Shown: positions 44,172 through 53,856 of the stretch, piece after piece | How positions within the stretch are numbered: the stretch's first letter is position 1 | Layout: each line of letters starts with the position of its first letter | Source: Oribacterium sp. C9 | GTDB taxonomy: Bacteria; Bacillota; Clostridia; Lachnospirales; Lachnospiraceae | NCBI RefSeq assembly: GCF_002007235.1 | Contig: NZ_MUHW01000011.1 | Coordinates: 57,149-121,148, forward strand | Direction: 5' to 3' | Length of the DNA stretch: 64,000 bases | Notes under the pieces: generated by a model | What the model saw: the letters and a program-made list of their open reading frames with translations, nothing else | The model's database searches: none | What the model was told of the DNA's origin: nothing | Position numbers and translations under genes: made by a program

Positions 44172-45392
44172 ATGGGTGTTTATGAAGAATTAGTAGCCAG
44201 AGGCCTGATCGCTCAGGTCACAAATGAGAAAGAGATCAAAGAGCTCGTTAATAACGGTAAGGCTACTTTCTATATTGGTTTTGATCCGACTGCTGATTCT
44301 CTGCATGTTGGACACTTTATGGCGTTAACTCTTATGAAGAGACTTCAGGATGCAGGAAATAAGCCTATCGCCCTTGTAGGCGGCGGTACCGGTATGATCG
44401 GTGATCCATCAGGACGTTCGGATATGCGTTCTATGATGACCATAGAGCAGATCGATCATAACTGTGAGTGCTTCAAGAAGCAGATGAGTCGTTTCATAGA
44501 GTTCGGTGAGGGCAAGGCTCTCATGGTAAATAATGCCGACTGGCTCAGAAATCTCAACTTCCTTGATTTCATGCGTGAGATAGGACCATGCTTCTCAGTC
44601 AATGACATGCTTCGTGCAAGATGTTACGTTAACCGTATGGAGCAGGGACTTACATTCCTTGAGTTCTCTTACATGCTCATGCAGGGATATGATTTCTACC
44701 GTCTCTACAAGGATTATGGATGCAACATGGAGTTCGGCGGAGATGACCAGTGGTCAAACATGCTTGCAGGAACCGAGCTTATCCGTAAGAAGGAAGCAAA
44801 GGATGCCCATGCACTTACCATCACACTTCTTACAAACAAGGAAGGAAAGAAGATGGGTAAGACAGCCAGCGGCGCTGTATGGCTGGATCCTGAGAAGACC
44901 TCACCTTACGAGTTCTATCAGTACTGGAGAAATGTTGACGACGCTGATGTTATCAAGTGCCTCAAGCTCCTTACATTCATTCCTCTTTCAGAGATCGAAG
45001 AGATGGAGAAGTGGGAAGGTGCCGAGCTTAACAAGGCTAAGGAGAGACTTGCTTACTCTCTTACAGAGCTTGTACATGGAAAAGAGGAAGCTGACAAGGC
45101 TGATTCAGCGGCAAAGGCTATCTTTGTAGGCGGCGGTGACAGTGAGAACATGCCTAAGTACACTCTTAAGGCAGAGGATTACAGAGACGGTGCCATCGAT
45201 ATCTGCGGTATTCTTGCAGTTTCAGGTCTTGCAAAGTCAAGATCAGAGGCTCGTCAGAATGTTCAGCAGGGCGGTGTTCAGGTCGCAGGTGAGAAGGTTA
45301 CAGATATTAAGACATCTTACACTGCGGAGTATTTCAAGGATGGCGTTGTTGTACAGCGTGGAAAGAAAAACTTCGTAAAGATTTTCTCATAA
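44172..45392 (+). CDS. tyrS: Tyrosyl-tRNA synthetase
   Basis: A 406-residue class I synthetase. The HIGH-type motif is HVGH in [13 protein letters not shown], followed by [13 protein letters not shown], the tyrosine-binding [13 protein letters not shown] and [14 protein letters not shown] ([12 protein letters not shown]) motif, and a KMSKS-type KMGKT. The C-terminal S4-like RNA-binding domain is visible as [24 protein letters not shown]. The ATG at 44172 begins [15 protein letters not shown], the usual TyrS start, with GGAG 10 bases upstream; longer frames from 44019 are not supported. A terminator follows. Confidence 0.97.
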   Translation: MGVYEELVARGLIAQVTNEKEIKELVNNGKATFYIGFDPTADSLHVGHFMALTLMKRLQDAGNKPIALVGGGTGMIGDPSGRSDMRSMMTIEQIDHNCECFKKQMSRFIEFGEGKALMVNNADWLRNLNFLDFMREIGPCFSVNDMLRARCYVNRMEQGLTFLEFSYMLMQGYDFYRLYKDYGCNMEFGGDDQWSNMLAGTELIRKKEAKDAHALTITLLTNKEGKKMGKTASGAVWLDPEKTSPYEFYQYWRNVDDADVIKCLKLLTFIPLSEIEEMEKWEGAELNKAKERLAYSLTELVHGKEEADKADSAAKAIFVGGGDSENMPKYTLKAEDYRDGAIDICGILAVSGLAKSRSEARQNVQQGGVQVAGEKVTDIKTSYTAEYFKDGVVVQRGKKNFVKIFS

Positions 45393-45432
45393 GATACATA
45401 AATTGTAGGTTGTCTTAAGTTTAGTTTACATA

Positions 45433-45464
45433 TAGGTGGATTGGGTTGTCTCAATCCACCTTTT
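45433..45464 (+). terminator. Intrinsic terminator after tyrS
   Basis: AGGTGGATTG pairs with CAATCCACCT over 10 bp, followed by TTTTAATTT. Confidence 0.9.
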
Positions 45465-45478
45465 AATTTATAATGCTA

Positions 45479-45507
45479 TTGTACAAAAGATTAAATTATT
45501 CTACGAT
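45479..45507 (+). promoter_or_regulatory. Candidate promoter of the secreted 174-residue protein gene
   Basis: TTGTAC (45479-45484), a 17-base spacer and TACGAT (45502-45507). Confidence 0.45.
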
Positions 45508-45560
45508 TCGTAGTTTTTTACTTTTTATCATGAAGTCTTAAGAAGGAGCTTTGTACATTC

Positions 45561-46085
45561 ATGCATTTGAAAAATACCATAAGGTGTATGCTTGCAGCAG
45601 TAGGGATGGTAGTGTCTCTCGGTATACAAGCATTCGCTCAGTCAGGTGTTAAAGGGGTTGGAGTTACCAGTCCTATTCAGATAGAATTGGACAGCGACTA
45701 TATCATTTCAAAGGTGAACGACCCTGTAACCAAAAAAGATAAGCCTGCCTTTATAGTATCCGAGAACGCTGTATTTCACTTTGTTTCAGAGTATTACAGT
45801 GAAGCTGATGTGATTTTTTATATCAACGAATATGAAGCTGATCAGGACAAAGGATCACGAAACAGGGTTTTGAAAAAAGTGGTAAAGATGGGCGAGAGCA
45901 TTACCATGCTTCCTGAAGATGTTTACGATAAGGGCGTTATGGATGGCTCTGCATACAAGTTTACAGAGCGCTGTTATAGCGTAAGAGTTTGCTACGGACC
46001 AAATAATCAGAATACTGAAGATTTTTATTTTGGTCTTGTGGATGAGGATACTTTCGAACAGATTGCCAGTTCGATAGATCGCTGA
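45561..46085 (+). CDS. Secreted protein of unknown function
   Basis: A 174-residue protein with a clear signal peptide (about residues 1-26, cleaved after IQAFA). The mature part is acidic and beta-rich with a repeat-free sequence; I see VIFYINEYEADQDKG and YSVRVCYGPNNQNTEDFYFGLVDED. No family recognised. The next gene encodes a secreted glycosidase-like protein whose signal region also ends in TAFA, so the two may act together at the cell surface. AAGGAG lies 12 bases before the ATG, a long spacing. A terminator lies between the two genes. Confidence 0.78.
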   Translation: MHLKNTIRCMLAAVGMVVSLGIQAFAQSGVKGVGVTSPIQIELDSDYIISKVNDPVTKKDKPAFIVSENAVFHFVSEYYSEADVIFYINEYEADQDKGSRNRVLKKVVKMGESITMLPEDVYDKGVMDGSAYKFTERCYSVRVCYGPNNQNTEDFYFGLVDEDTFEQIASSIDR

Positions 46086-46090
46086 AAACG

Positions 46091-46133
46091 GAACTACACA
46101 TGAGGATATACATCCTTTTGTGTAGTTCTTTTT
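46091..46133 (+). terminator. Terminator-like hairpin between the two secreted-protein genes
   Basis: GAACTACACA pairs with TGTGTAGTTC over 10 bp, followed by TTTTT. It ends 19 bases before the next start codon, so it either terminates the upstream gene or attenuates the downstream one. Confidence 0.82.
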
Positions 46134-46152
46134 AAAAATGAAAGGAACATAT

Positions 46153-47964
46153 ATGTCATACAGTTTAAGTAAAAAAAGCATATTTACCATTCTTTTGGCA
46201 GGTTTCATCACCATGACAGCACAGACTACCGCTTTCGCTGAGGTTGTGGCAAATGGAGTTGATGTGAATGCAATAAAGGGACCCACGGCAGGTACAGAAT
46301 CTATAGTCTCACAGAGTACCGGAGCAGGACCTGTAGCAGGAGGTTCAGTCACAAATTACAGCTATAAGATCGATTATACAACCAAGGCTTCTTTAAACGC
46401 TTCAACAGTAGTGTCAGGATATGCCAGGGTCGAGAAAGCAGAGCTGAATCCATATGATCCCACAAAGATAAATATTACCATCGATGCCTCTTCACTTATG
46501 GGACAGGTGGGTGAAGTATATCTCTTTGATATGAAGCCCTACGAAATGGATCTCAGCAATCGAAGCGATTATCTCATATCGAGAAGCATAGGAAACGGGA
46601 AAATCATTATTACGGTGGATCTTTTCAGAGAGGATGGAAGTAACAGACTGTATGATGCATTTGTTCTCGCAGTTCCACATAATGACGGATATTATATTGT
46701 TTCAAACCGATGCTACATATCAAATCCGGAGGCTATAGCTGCTGATCAGAGCCCTGCTCTGAATCTCGGTAAAAAAGGTCTGATGGTAGATCCAAATATC
46801 ATTGACGATGCCATAGATCTCAATATCAAACATGCATTTATCGCCATAACAACAAGTCAGCTTTTCGGAAACGGAATAAATTACAATTTTGAGGGAAAAA
46901 CCTATTCCTTTGATTCAGGTCTCATAAATCAGCTGGATCAGGAGATAAACAGACTTAGTGCAAGCGGTATCGCGGTCACAGCCGGTATAGTGAACGGATG
47001 GAATGTTCAGTATCCGGCTCTCTACAGGCCGGGAACTGCCGTACAGTCTCAGGATGCGGCACTGTATTATGGTTTCAATGTTGAGACCGAGGAAGGCTTC
47101 CAGATGGTGAAGGCTATAGCTTCCTTCCTGGCAAACAGATACAACGGTCATAACAGTCATGGCAAGATAACAAACTGGGTAGTGGGCAATGAGATCAACA
47201 ACCAGTTCTGGAATTATGTCGGAAATTACGGAGTAGAGGAATATACAAGGATCTTCCAGAGAACCTTCAGAGTATTTTATAACGCCATCAAATCTGTTTC
47301 CGCCAATGACAATGTTATGTTCTCACTGGACTACTACTGGACTATTCCTACAGAGTCCGGTTCTGTGAGAAAGTATGCCGGAAAGGATGTGCTTGACACC
47401 TTTGCTTCTCTCGATGAGGAAGAGGGAAGAACCAACTGGGCACTGGCCATACATCCGTATCCGTACCCTCTGACTGATCCGGTTTTCTGGGATGATGAAA
47501 AGTCAAACAAGGTTACTCAGGATGTGACAACTCCAGTGGTAAGTTACATTAACTTAAGTGTGCTTACGGACTACATGCATAACAGTCAGATGCTTGACAA
47601 TAACGGTGGCGTCAGAAACATTTTCATGACAGAGCAGGGCTTCAGTTCTATAAAGAATCTAAGCAGAGATGCCCAGACAGAGCAGGCTGCGGCGGTTGCA
47701 TACGGACATTATATAGTTGAGAACAACCCGGATATAGATGCATATATGCTGTCACGTCAGCTGGACAATGCAGGAGAGACTAAGGATGGTCTTTACTTTG
47801 GGCTTTCAACCACCGGATCAGATGGTTCCCTTGTGGCAAAGCCTGCGAGAGAAGTATTTAAGTACATAGATGATCCGGCTCAGTCCCTTCAGGTTTCAGA
47901 GTTTGCAAAGGCTGTCATAGGAATAAATGACTGGCCGGATGTCATACCCGGATTTCATTTATAG
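46153..47964 (+). CDS. Secreted glycosidase-like TIM-barrel protein (DUF5722-like)
   Basis: About 603 residues with a signal peptide cleaved near TTAFA-EV (about residue 29-30). Residues 60-200 form a beta-sandwich-like module, and from about 215 a TIM-barrel fold. Candidate catalytic glutamates lie in NWVVGNEINNQFWN (acid/base) and FMTEQGFSS (nucleophile), spaced as in clan GH-A enzymes. Conserved aromatic stretches (AIHPYPYPLTDPVFW) support a carbohydrate cleft. I match it to the DUF5722 group from memory; substrate unknown. The start at 46153 has AAAGGA 6 bases upstream; an ATG at 46138 is weaker. Confidence 0.78.
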   Translation: MSYSLSKKSIFTILLAGFITMTAQTTAFAEVVANGVDVNAIKGPTAGTESIVSQSTGAGPVAGGSVTNYSYKIDYTTKASLNASTVVSGYARVEKAELNPYDPTKINITIDASSLMGQVGEVYLFDMKPYEMDLSNRSDYLISRSIGNGKIIITVDLFREDGSNRLYDAFVLAVPHNDGYYIVSNRCYISNPEAIAADQSPALNLGKKGLMVDPNIIDDAIDLNIKHAFIAITTSQLFGNGINYNFEGKTYSFDSGLINQLDQEINRLSASGIAVTAGIVNGWNVQYPALYRPGTAVQSQDAALYYGFNVETEEGFQMVKAIASFLANRYNGHNSHGKITNWVVGNEINNQFWNYVGNYGVEEYTRIFQRTFRVFYNAIKSVSANDNVMFSLDYYWTIPTESGSVRKYAGKDVLDTFASLDEEEGRTNWALAIHPYPYPLTDPVFWDDEKSNKVTQDVTTPVVSYINLSVLTDYMHNSQMLDNNGGVRNIFMTEQGFSSIKNLSRDAQTEQAAAVAYGHYIVENNPDIDAYMLSRQLDNAGETKDGLYFGLSTTGSDGSLVAKPAREVFKYIDDPAQSLQVSEFAKAVIGINDWPDVIPGFHL

Positions 47965-48048
47965 AGAAACAGGGAAAAAGTCGAAGAATGTGGAATGAAT
48001 AAAGCTGGATATCATGTATGAGAGTTCATGCAGAGGATTCAGATATGA

Positions 48049-48088
48049 AAAAGCTTCAGAAGGTGAATTCAAACCTTCTGAAGCTTTT
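48049..48088 (+). terminator. Intrinsic terminator after the glycosidase-like gene
   Basis: AAAAGCTTCAGAAGG pairs with CCTTCTGAAGCTTTT over 15 bp. It can also work on the minus strand for luxS. Confidence 0.92.
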
Positions 48089-48187
48089 ATTCTTTGAATA
48101 CATATGACCGGCAGCAGGTTGAATATAAATCAGACTGCCGTGGAAAGCTTTTACTATGTAAGTACAGGTTAGGATGATACCGTAAGA

Positions 48188-48712
48188 TCAGGAATCGAAG
48201 AACTGGCGTCCGTTGTCGGTAACGAGTCTTTCTGTCTTAGGATACTCATAGATAGAAGCATTGTCCTTGTTTTCTGCAAGATACTTTGCAAATCTCTCTG
48301 CATACCACTTAGCCATGGGAAGATTATGCATGAGGCTGTTTCCGCAGTTCTCAGGAGAAGTTCCCGGAACCTCCGAAGAGTCCTTTACAGAATCAAAGGC
48401 TCTGAAGAGAAGATCCTGAATCTCCTTCGGTGCACGATCTCCCTTCAGGATGAGATAGAAGCCTGTGAGGCATCCCATAGGTCCCCAATAGATAACCTCG
48501 TTTTTCCAGTCAGGGTCGTTTCTGAGGAAAGTCGCGATAATATGCTCAAGTGAGTGCATGGCTGCAACATCAATTGCAGGTTCAACATTGGGCTTTGTGA
48601 CTCTTATGTCGTAGGTTGTTATCTTTGATCCTGATACATCATCAACTCTGCTGGTGAAGATGCCAGGTACGATCTTTGTGTGATCAACGGAAAAGCTTGG
48701 AATCAGATCCAT
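48188..48712 (-). CDS. luxS: S-ribosylhomocysteine lyase
   Basis: A 174-residue LuxS protein. It splits S-ribosylhomocysteine into homocysteine and DPD, the precursor of autoinducer-2, in the activated methyl cycle. Zinc ligands His53 and His57 lie in MHSLEHI, with Cys123 in PENCGNSL; the catalytic Cys81 is in GPMGCLTGFY and Glu56 is in the same HSLEH motif. Length is slightly above the usual 150-160 because of a C-terminal extension. AGGAGG lies before the ATG. It is convergent with the glycosidase-like gene. Confidence 0.97.
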   Translation of the reverse strand: MDLIPSFSVDHTKIVPGIFTSRVDDVSGSKITTYDIRVTKPNVEPAIDVAAMHSLEHIIATFLRNDPDWKNEVIYWGPMGCLTGFYLILKGDRAPKEIQDLLFRAFDSVKDSSEVPGTSPENCGNSLMHNLPMAKWYAERFAKYLAENKDNASIYEYPKTERLVTDNGRQFFDS

Positions 48713-48760
48713 ATCAATCCTCCTTTAAGTAATACTTCGCTGTGCGCGTTCGCTTTTGAC

Positions 48761-48770
48761 ATTATATCAT
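48761..48770 (-). promoter_or_regulatory. Extended -10 promoter of luxS
   Basis: Read on the minus strand, ATGATATAAT gives a perfect TGnTATAAT, about 48 bases upstream of the start codon. Confidence 0.55.
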
Positions 48771-48849
48771 AGGGGATTGAAAATATGATTGTTCTTCCGA
48801 AAAACAAAGAAGATTTATTCTAAAGTAAATATATTGAAAGTAAGTTTTA

Positions 48850-48878
48850 TTGTTAGTGTATAAAAATTAGTCTATAAT
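48850..48878 (+). promoter_or_regulatory. Promoter of the SPFH protein gene
   Basis: TTGTTA (48850-48855), a 17-base spacer and TATAAT (48873-48878), about 48 bases before the ATG. Confidence 0.7.
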
Positions 48879-48925
48879 ATTCCTCAGGAAAACTAGATTT
48901 TTAATAGTTTAGAGGAGGAATTTTT

Positions 48926-50206
48926 ATGGGACTTTTGCAGGTTGCCAAGGGAGCGCTTGAAACTGTTCTTGCCGATCAGTGGCGTGAATATTTCTATTGC
49001 GACTCACTGAGCGAGAATGTTCTGATGAAGAAGGGAACACCTCGAAAATCCAAGAACAATTTCAATACAAAGGGTTCAGATAACCTGATCACGAACGGTG
49101 CAGTAATTGCAGTAAATGAAGGTCAGTGCATGATCATCGTTGATAACGGCGCAATCGTGGAATTCAGTGCAGAGCCAGGTCAGTTTGTATGGGATTCTTC
49201 AACAGAGCCGACTATTTTTTATGGCGGCTTAGGAAAGGGTATCATAGATTCGTTTAACCAGTGGAAGAAGAGAGTTGCATTTGGCGGCGATACAGCCACA
49301 GATCAGAGGATCTATTTCTTCAACACCAAGGATATCATGGGAAACAAGTACGGAACCCAGAATCCTATTCCTTTCCGTCTCATAGACAGGAACATCAATC
49401 TCGATGTTGAATTCGGTGTACGCTGTCATGGTGAGTACAGCTACAGACTGTCAGATCCTATCCTTTTCTACAAGAAGGTCTGCGGTAATGTTACAGACCA
49501 GTTCACTCGTGACCGTATCGATTCACAGCTTAAGTCAGAGCTTCTAACAGCTCTTCAGCCGGCATTTGCTGACGTTTCCGCAAAGGGAATCCGTTATTCC
49601 GAGCTTCCTGCACACGCAGACGACATAGCAGAGGCTCTCAATGTACATCTTTCAGAGAGCTGGGGCAGAAATTACGGTGTAGAGATTTCTGCATTCGGAC
49701 TCAGCTCTGCAACCATATCAGATGAGGATGCACAGAAGATCCAGACACTGCAGCTCAATGCTACACTTCGTGATCCAGGTATGGCAGGTGCTACCATAGC
49801 CGCAGCTCAGGCACAGGCAATGAAGGATGCTGCGAACAACACCAGCACAGGTCCTATGATGGCATTTGCAGGCATGAACATGGCGAGCATGGCGGGTGGA
49901 ATGAATCTCAATAATCTTTACGGAATGGCTCAGCAGAATCAGATGCAGCAGGGTCAGATGCCACAGGGAACGCCTATGGGTCAGGCAACTCAGGCAGTTC
50001 CGCAGGGAGTTGTCGGGGCAGCAGGAGCTGAGGCACCTAAGATGCAGGCAGGCGGATGGACATGTGAGTGCGGAAGCAGCAACAATGGAAACTTCTGTAC
50101 AAACTGCGGTAAGCCGAGACCAAAGCCGGCTAACTGGTTCTGTCCTGAGTGCGGAACAGAAAATGGTGGAAATTTTTGCACAAATTGTGGAACAAAGAGA
50201 CCTTGA
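48926..50206 (+). CDS. SPFH/Band 7-type protein with two C-terminal zinc ribbons (YdjI-like)
   Basis: A 426-residue protein. Residues about 30-285 form the SPFH-like core (NGAVIAVNEGQCMIIVDNGAIVEF; RLIDRNINLDVEFGVRCHGEYSYRLSDP). An alanine-, glutamine- and methionine-rich linker follows (about 300-375), then two zinc ribbons: CECGSSNNGNFCTNCGKPR and CPECGTENGGNFCTNCGTKR. This matches the YdjI-like subgroup, once called virion core proteins, which gathers at membranes in Firmicutes. No membrane helix is evident, so anchoring must be by another protein. A strong promoter, ribosome site and terminator make it a single-gene unit. Confidence 0.9.
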   Translation: MGLLQVAKGALETVLADQWREYFYCDSLSENVLMKKGTPRKSKNNFNTKGSDNLITNGAVIAVNEGQCMIIVDNGAIVEFSAEPGQFVWDSSTEPTIFYGGLGKGIIDSFNQWKKRVAFGGDTATDQRIYFFNTKDIMGNKYGTQNPIPFRLIDRNINLDVEFGVRCHGEYSYRLSDPILFYKKVCGNVTDQFTRDRIDSQLKSELLTALQPAFADVSAKGIRYSELPAHADDIAEALNVHLSESWGRNYGVEISAFGLSSATISDEDAQKIQTLQLNATLRDPGMAGATIAAAQAQAMKDAANNTSTGPMMAFAGMNMASMAGGMNLNNLYGMAQQNQMQQGQMPQGTPMGQATQAVPQGVVGAAGAEAPKMQAGGWTCECGSSNNGNFCTNCGKPRPKPANWFCPECGTENGGNFCTNCGTKRP

Positions 50207-50246
50207 TAAGTCTCGTGAATTAAATAACCTTTGTGATGATTTAAAT

Positions 50247-50283
50247 AAAAAGATGCGGTTTCTGAGTGAACTGCATCTTTTTT
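50247..50283 (+). terminator. Intrinsic terminator after the SPFH protein gene
   Basis: GATGCGGTT pairs with AACTGCATC (one G-T pair), flanked by A and T runs ending TTTTTT. Confidence 0.85.
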
Positions 50284-50301
50284 GATATGCATTATGTCAA
50301 G

Positions 50302-50330
50302 AAAAAATCCTGAATCACAGGATTCAGGAT
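50302..50330 (-). terminator. Intrinsic terminator of the tRNA-Arg gene
   Basis: On the minus strand ATCCTGAATC pairs with GATTCAGGAT (10 bp, 4-base loop) and is followed by TTTTTC. Confidence 0.9.
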
Positions 50331-50337
50331 CTCTTTA

Positions 50338-50410
50338 TGTTCCTAGACGGACTCGAACCGTCACTACAGGCGTCGGAGGCCTGCGCTCTATCCTGTTAAG
50401 CTATAGAAAC
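50338..50410 (-). tRNA. tRNA-Arg (anticodon CCG)
   Basis: A 73-base cloverleaf on the minus strand. Acceptor GTTTCTA/TAGGAAC (one T-G pair), D stem GCTT/GAGC, anticodon stem CAGGC/GCCTG with loop CTCCGAC (anticodon CCG), T stem GACGG/CCGTC with loop TTCGAGT, and discriminator A. No CCA is encoded. It reads CGG arginine codons and has its own terminator. Confidence 0.93.
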
Positions 50411-50712
50411 AATTAAATTATATTTTCAACTGTTCAATTATAAGATATTAAGATCAAAAAGACAAGCTGAGTTTGAGAGTTGAAGGATTAGCAACTGCGA
50501 ATGATGTAAATCAGCCTGTTATTATTGTTTTGACTTTGTAAAAAATAATTTTTGTATGAAAATGATAGGAGAATAGGGTTTTTAAGAGAGATAAATGAAA
50601 GTGATATTTTTTAATATTCTTTTAATTGAAACTAATTTTCGTACATGTTATCATAAAGCAAGAATAGTTCGTTTTTTTGGTGTGTTTTTTGACACTTTGA
50701 GAGGAGAAAGCG
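50411..50712. other. Intergenic region upstream of tRNA-Arg (minus) and the RpiR regulator (plus)
   Basis: These 302 bases contain the RpiR promoter at 50626-50654. The left side should contain the tRNA promoter on the minus strand, but no clear -35/-10 pair was identified. No gene seen. Confidence 0.5.
50626..50654 (+). promoter_or_regulatory. Promoter of the RpiR-type regulator gene
   Basis: TTGAAA (50626-50631), a 17-base spacer and TATCAT (50649-50654), about 58 bases before the ATG. Confidence 0.65.
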
Positions 50713-51573
50713 ATGCAGGAGGATTACATTACTAAAATTCGTTCAGCATATAATCAGTTTACAAAGGCAGAGAAAAAGGTTGCGGATTATATATTGGCAA
50801 ATCCCAGACAGGTGCTTTTTATGTCTATTTCTGATCTTGCAGAAGCCTGTGATGTTGGTGATACATCGGTTTTCAGATTCTGTAAGACCATGAACGTTAA
50901 GGGATATCAGGAGTTCAAGATGATGCTGTCCCTGAGCATGAGGTCCGGTGATTCTTCACTTTCCGCCACAGAAGATAAGACCATAACATTGGAAGATGAT
51001 ATTGCAGAACTTGCGAAGAAGGTTCTTTCAGAGAATATTTCCGCCATTCAGGAAACTTATTCTCTTATAGACAGTAAGCAAATGACAGAGGCTATGAATG
51101 CTCTTACTGATGCGAAGAGAATAGTCTTTTTTGGTGTAGGTACGTCAATGCTGACAGCTATGAAGGCTATGAACAAGTTCCTTCGTATAGAACCTAAGGT
51201 GGCATGCAATATGGATGCACATATGCAGCTTATCATGGCTTCTACGCTTACGAGCAATGATGTGGCTCTGATTTTCTCGTATTCGGGTTCTACCAAGGAT
51301 ACCGTTGAGATCGCCAAATTTGCGAAAAAGGCTGGCGCGAAGACCATAGTTATCACCAGATTCACCAAGTCGCAGCTTACACAGTATGCGGATATTCTGC
51401 TTCTTTGCGGTGCTAATGAGGGCACACTTCAGGATGGGTCTACATCGGCGGAGATCTCTCAGTTATTCCTTGTGGATGTGATGTACAGTGAGTATTACAG
51501 GAGGCACTACAAGAAGTGTAAGCCTACCTGGGACAAGACCAGAGATGCGGTGAAGGATAAGAATTATATGTGA
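50713..51573 (+). CDS. MurR/RpiR-family transcriptional regulator with SIS domain
   Basis: A 286-residue regulator. The N-terminal RpiR helix-turn-helix (about 1-77) shows YNQFTKAEKKVADYILANP and SISDLAEACDVGDTSVFRFCKTMNVKGYQEFK. The C-terminal SIS domain (about 110-260) has FFGVGTSMLTAMKAMNKF and ALIFSYSGSTKDTVEIAK, which bind phosphosugars. Regulators of this type control use of amino sugars or other sugar phosphates. No sugar genes are adjacent, so its targets are unknown. AGAGGAG precedes the ATG. The stop lies just before the inverted-repeat element at 51596. Confidence 0.94.
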   Translation: MQEDYITKIRSAYNQFTKAEKKVADYILANPRQVLFMSISDLAEACDVGDTSVFRFCKTMNVKGYQEFKMMLSLSMRSGDSSLSATEDKTITLEDDIAELAKKVLSENISAIQETYSLIDSKQMTEAMNALTDAKRIVFFGVGTSMLTAMKAMNKFLRIEPKVACNMDAHMQLIMASTLTSNDVALIFSYSGSTKDTVEIAKFAKKAGAKTIVITRFTKSQLTQYADILLLCGANEGTLQDGSTSAEISQLFLVDVMYSEYYRRHYKKCKPTWDKTRDAVKDKNYM

Positions 51574-51595
51574 ATGTAATAATTATTTATTATAG

Positions 51596-51850
51596 AAAAT
51601 GCGGCGGGACAGCACCGGCTCACTCGGTTGAAAGTACAGTCTGTTTGCCCTGTTCGTACCGGTTGTACTTCGTACACCCGGATACGTACAGGACTGCACA
51701 GCCAGTTCGTTCAACTCGCAAGCCTTGGTGCATGTCCCGCCGCATTTTCCTTGGTCTTGATTATCTCGTCAAAAAATCATGGATATGGCAGAAATGCGTA
51801 GTTCTCTGCATTAGCTGGTCATGCTGAACCGGTGCTGTCCTGCCACATTT
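51596..51850. repeat. MITE-like inverted-repeat element, about 255 bp
   Basis: The 22-base outer ends, 51597-51618 and 51829-51850, are inverted copies with two mismatches (share GGACAGCACCGG). Inside, AAAATGCGGCGGGAC (51596-51610) is also a perfect 15-base inverted match to 51734-51748, with further pairs GCACC/GGTGC, GTTGAA/TTCAAC, CCGG/CCGG and a TGTAC/GTACA tip, so 51596-51748 can fold into one long hairpin. It lies exactly between the convergent RpiR and uvrB genes. No target duplication or transposase gene was seen. It could be a mobile element remnant, a dispersed palindromic repeat or a large bidirectional terminator. Confidence 0.65.
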
Positions 51851-51858
51851 AACCTGTT

Positions 51859-53856
51859 TTAGTCTTCTTTATTCATAGATTTTCTGATTTCTTCTATCTT
51901 GTCGCGGTATTTTGCGGCGTCTTCGAAGTTCAGTTCTGCTGCCGCGGCACGCATCTTCTTCGAGAGTTCTCTGATCAATTTGTCGAGCTCCTGATGGGTC
52001 ATGGATTCGATATCTTTCTTTATGCCATGTTTATCATCGTCGATGTTTGTAGCCTTGGAGATGGCGATGAGCTCGGCAACTGCCTTCTTGATGGTTGTAG
52101 GGGTGATACCGTGTTCCTTGTTGTACTCCATCTGGACTTTGCGGCGGCGCTCTGTTTCTGTGATGGTACGCTTCATGGAGTCGGTAATGTTATCGGCATA
52201 CATGATGACATGTCCTTCGGAGTTTCTCGCAGCTCGTCCGACGGTCTGAATAAGCGAGGTTTCTGATCGAAGGAAGCCTTCTTTATCAGCATCGAGGATC
52301 GCAACCAGTGCAACCTCAGGGATATCAAGGCCCTCTCTCAAAAGGTTGATTCCTACCAGTACATCAAATTTATCGAGACGCATATCTCGTATGATTGCAG
52401 CTCGTTCGAGAGTATCTATATCAGAGTGGAGATACTTTACGCGAATGTCTGCGTCCTTCAGGTATTTGGTGAGATCTTCGGCCATTCTCTTCGTAAGTGT
52501 GGTGACGAGGATCTTGTTTTTCTTTTTTGTTTCCTTTTTAATCTCGGAAATAAGGTCATCGATCTGCCCCTTTGTAGGACGAACATCGATCTCAGGATCC
52601 AGAAGGCCTGTTGGTCTTATGATCTGTTCGGCTCTCATAAGCTCATGTTCGCCCTCATAGTCACCGGGGGTTGCGGACACGAAGAGCATCTGATCCACCT
52701 TCTGCTCAAATTCTTCGAAATTCAATGGTCTGTTATCGAGAGCAGACGGGAGTCGGAATCCGAAATCAACAAGGGTGGTCTTTCTGGAAAGGTTACCGTT
52801 GTACATGCCTCGTACCTGAGGGAGAGTGACATGGGACTCATCTATGATGATCAGGTAATCATCCGGGAAATAATCCATCAGGGTGTAAGGTGGCTCTCCG
52901 GGCTGGGCGAAATTCAGGTGTCTCGTGTAGTTCTCTATGCCGGAGCAGAAGCCTGTCTCTTTAAGCATTTCAACGTCATAATTAGTTCTTTCGGAAATGC
53001 GCTGTGCCTCTATAAGCTTATCATTGTCCTTAAAGTACTGAACTCTTTCTTCCAGCTCTGAAAGTATGTTTTCACAGGCAAGATTGAGCTTTTCCTGAGG
53101 GATGACGTAGGGGCTGGCAGGGAAGATCATGATGTGTTCCATGGTGGCTGTTGCCTTCGCGGTGAGGGCGTTGATACGGGTTATACGGTCTATTTCATCA
53201 CCGAAGAACTCGACTCTGTAGGCTTCTTCTCCTTCGCTGGCAGGGAATACATCAACCACATCACCCATTACACGGAAGGTGCCACGCTTAAAGTCCATGT
53301 CATTACGGTTGTACTGAATGTCTATGAGCTGTCGTATGAACTGATCTCTGTCCTTCTGCATACCGGGACGGAGAGAGATGGCCATGTTGAGATACTCGGT
53401 AGGTGCACCGAGACCGTAAATACAGGAAACAGAGGAAACAACGATGACGTCGTCACGTTCTGCAAGGGATGCCATGGCTGAGTTTCTGAGTTTATCGATC
53501 TCGTCGTTAATGTCGGAGTCCTTTTCTATATATGTATCAGTTGAAGGTACATAAGCCTCAGGCTGATAGTAGTCGTAATAGGAAACGAAATATTCGACGG
53601 CGTTTTCAGGAAAAAATTCCTTCATTTCCGAATAGAGCTGGGCTGCCAGAGTCTTGTTATGGGAAATGATGAGTGTAGGCTTTTTTACAGCCTGAATGAC
53701 ATTCGCCATGGTGAATGTCTTACCGGATCCTGTGACACCGAGAAGGGTCTCGAATTGATTACCCTCTTTAAAGCCTGAGACCAGTAGGTCTATGGCATGG
53801 GGCTGATCACCTGTGGGAGCGTAGTCTGAATGTAATTTAAAGTCGTGATGTTCCAT
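51859..53856 (-). CDS. uvrB: Excinuclease ABC subunit B
   Basis: A 665-residue UvrB, the DNA-damage verification helicase of nucleotide excision repair. Walker A GVTGSGKT is at residues 40-47; the damage-inserting hairpin shows [21 protein letters not shown]; helicase motifs [21 protein letters not shown] and [12 protein letters not shown] follow; the C-terminal UVR motif contains [28 protein letters not shown]. Length is normal. AAGGATGG precedes the ATG. uvrA and uvrC are not adjacent. Its end abuts the inverted-repeat element, which may act as its terminator. Confidence 0.98.
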   Translation of the reverse strand: MEHHDFKLHSDYAPTGDQPHAIDLLVSGFKEGNQFETLLGVTGSGKTFTMANVIQAVKKPTLIISHNKTLAAQLYSEMKEFFPENAVEYFVSYYDYYQPEAYVPSTDTYIEKDSDINDEIDKLRNSAMASLAERDDVIVVSSVSCIYGLGAPTEYLNMAISLRPGMQKDRDQFIRQLIDIQYNRNDMDFKRGTFRVMGDVVDVFPASEGEEAYRVEFFGDEIDRITRINALTAKATATMEHIMIFPASPYVIPQEKLNLACENILSELEERVQYFKDNDKLIEAQRISERTNYDVEMLKETGFCSGIENYTRHLNFAQPGEPPYTLMDYFPDDYLIIIDESHVTLPQVRGMYNGNLSRKTTLVDFGFRLPSALDNRPLNFEEFEQKVDQMLFVSATPGDYEGEHELMRAEQIIRPTGLLDPEIDVRPTKGQIDDLISEIKKETKKKNKILVTTLTKRMAEDLTKYLKDADIRVKYLHSDIDTLERAAIIRDMRLDKFDVLVGINLLREGLDIPEVALVAILDADKEGFLRSETSLIQTVGRAARNSEGHVIMYADNITDSMKRTITETERRRKVQMEYNKEHGITPTTIKKAVAELIAISKATNIDDDKHGIKKDIESMTHQELDKLIRELSKKMRAAAAELNFEDAAKYRDKIEEIRKSMNKED

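Noticed and set aside
51570..51827. 85-codon open frame on the plus strand
   Set aside because: It runs through the inverted-repeat element, has no ribosome site, and its composition is not protein-like.
52426..53061. 211-codon open frame antisense to uvrB
   Set aside because: It lies fully within uvrB, which has complete motifs; the frame is a codon-bias shadow.
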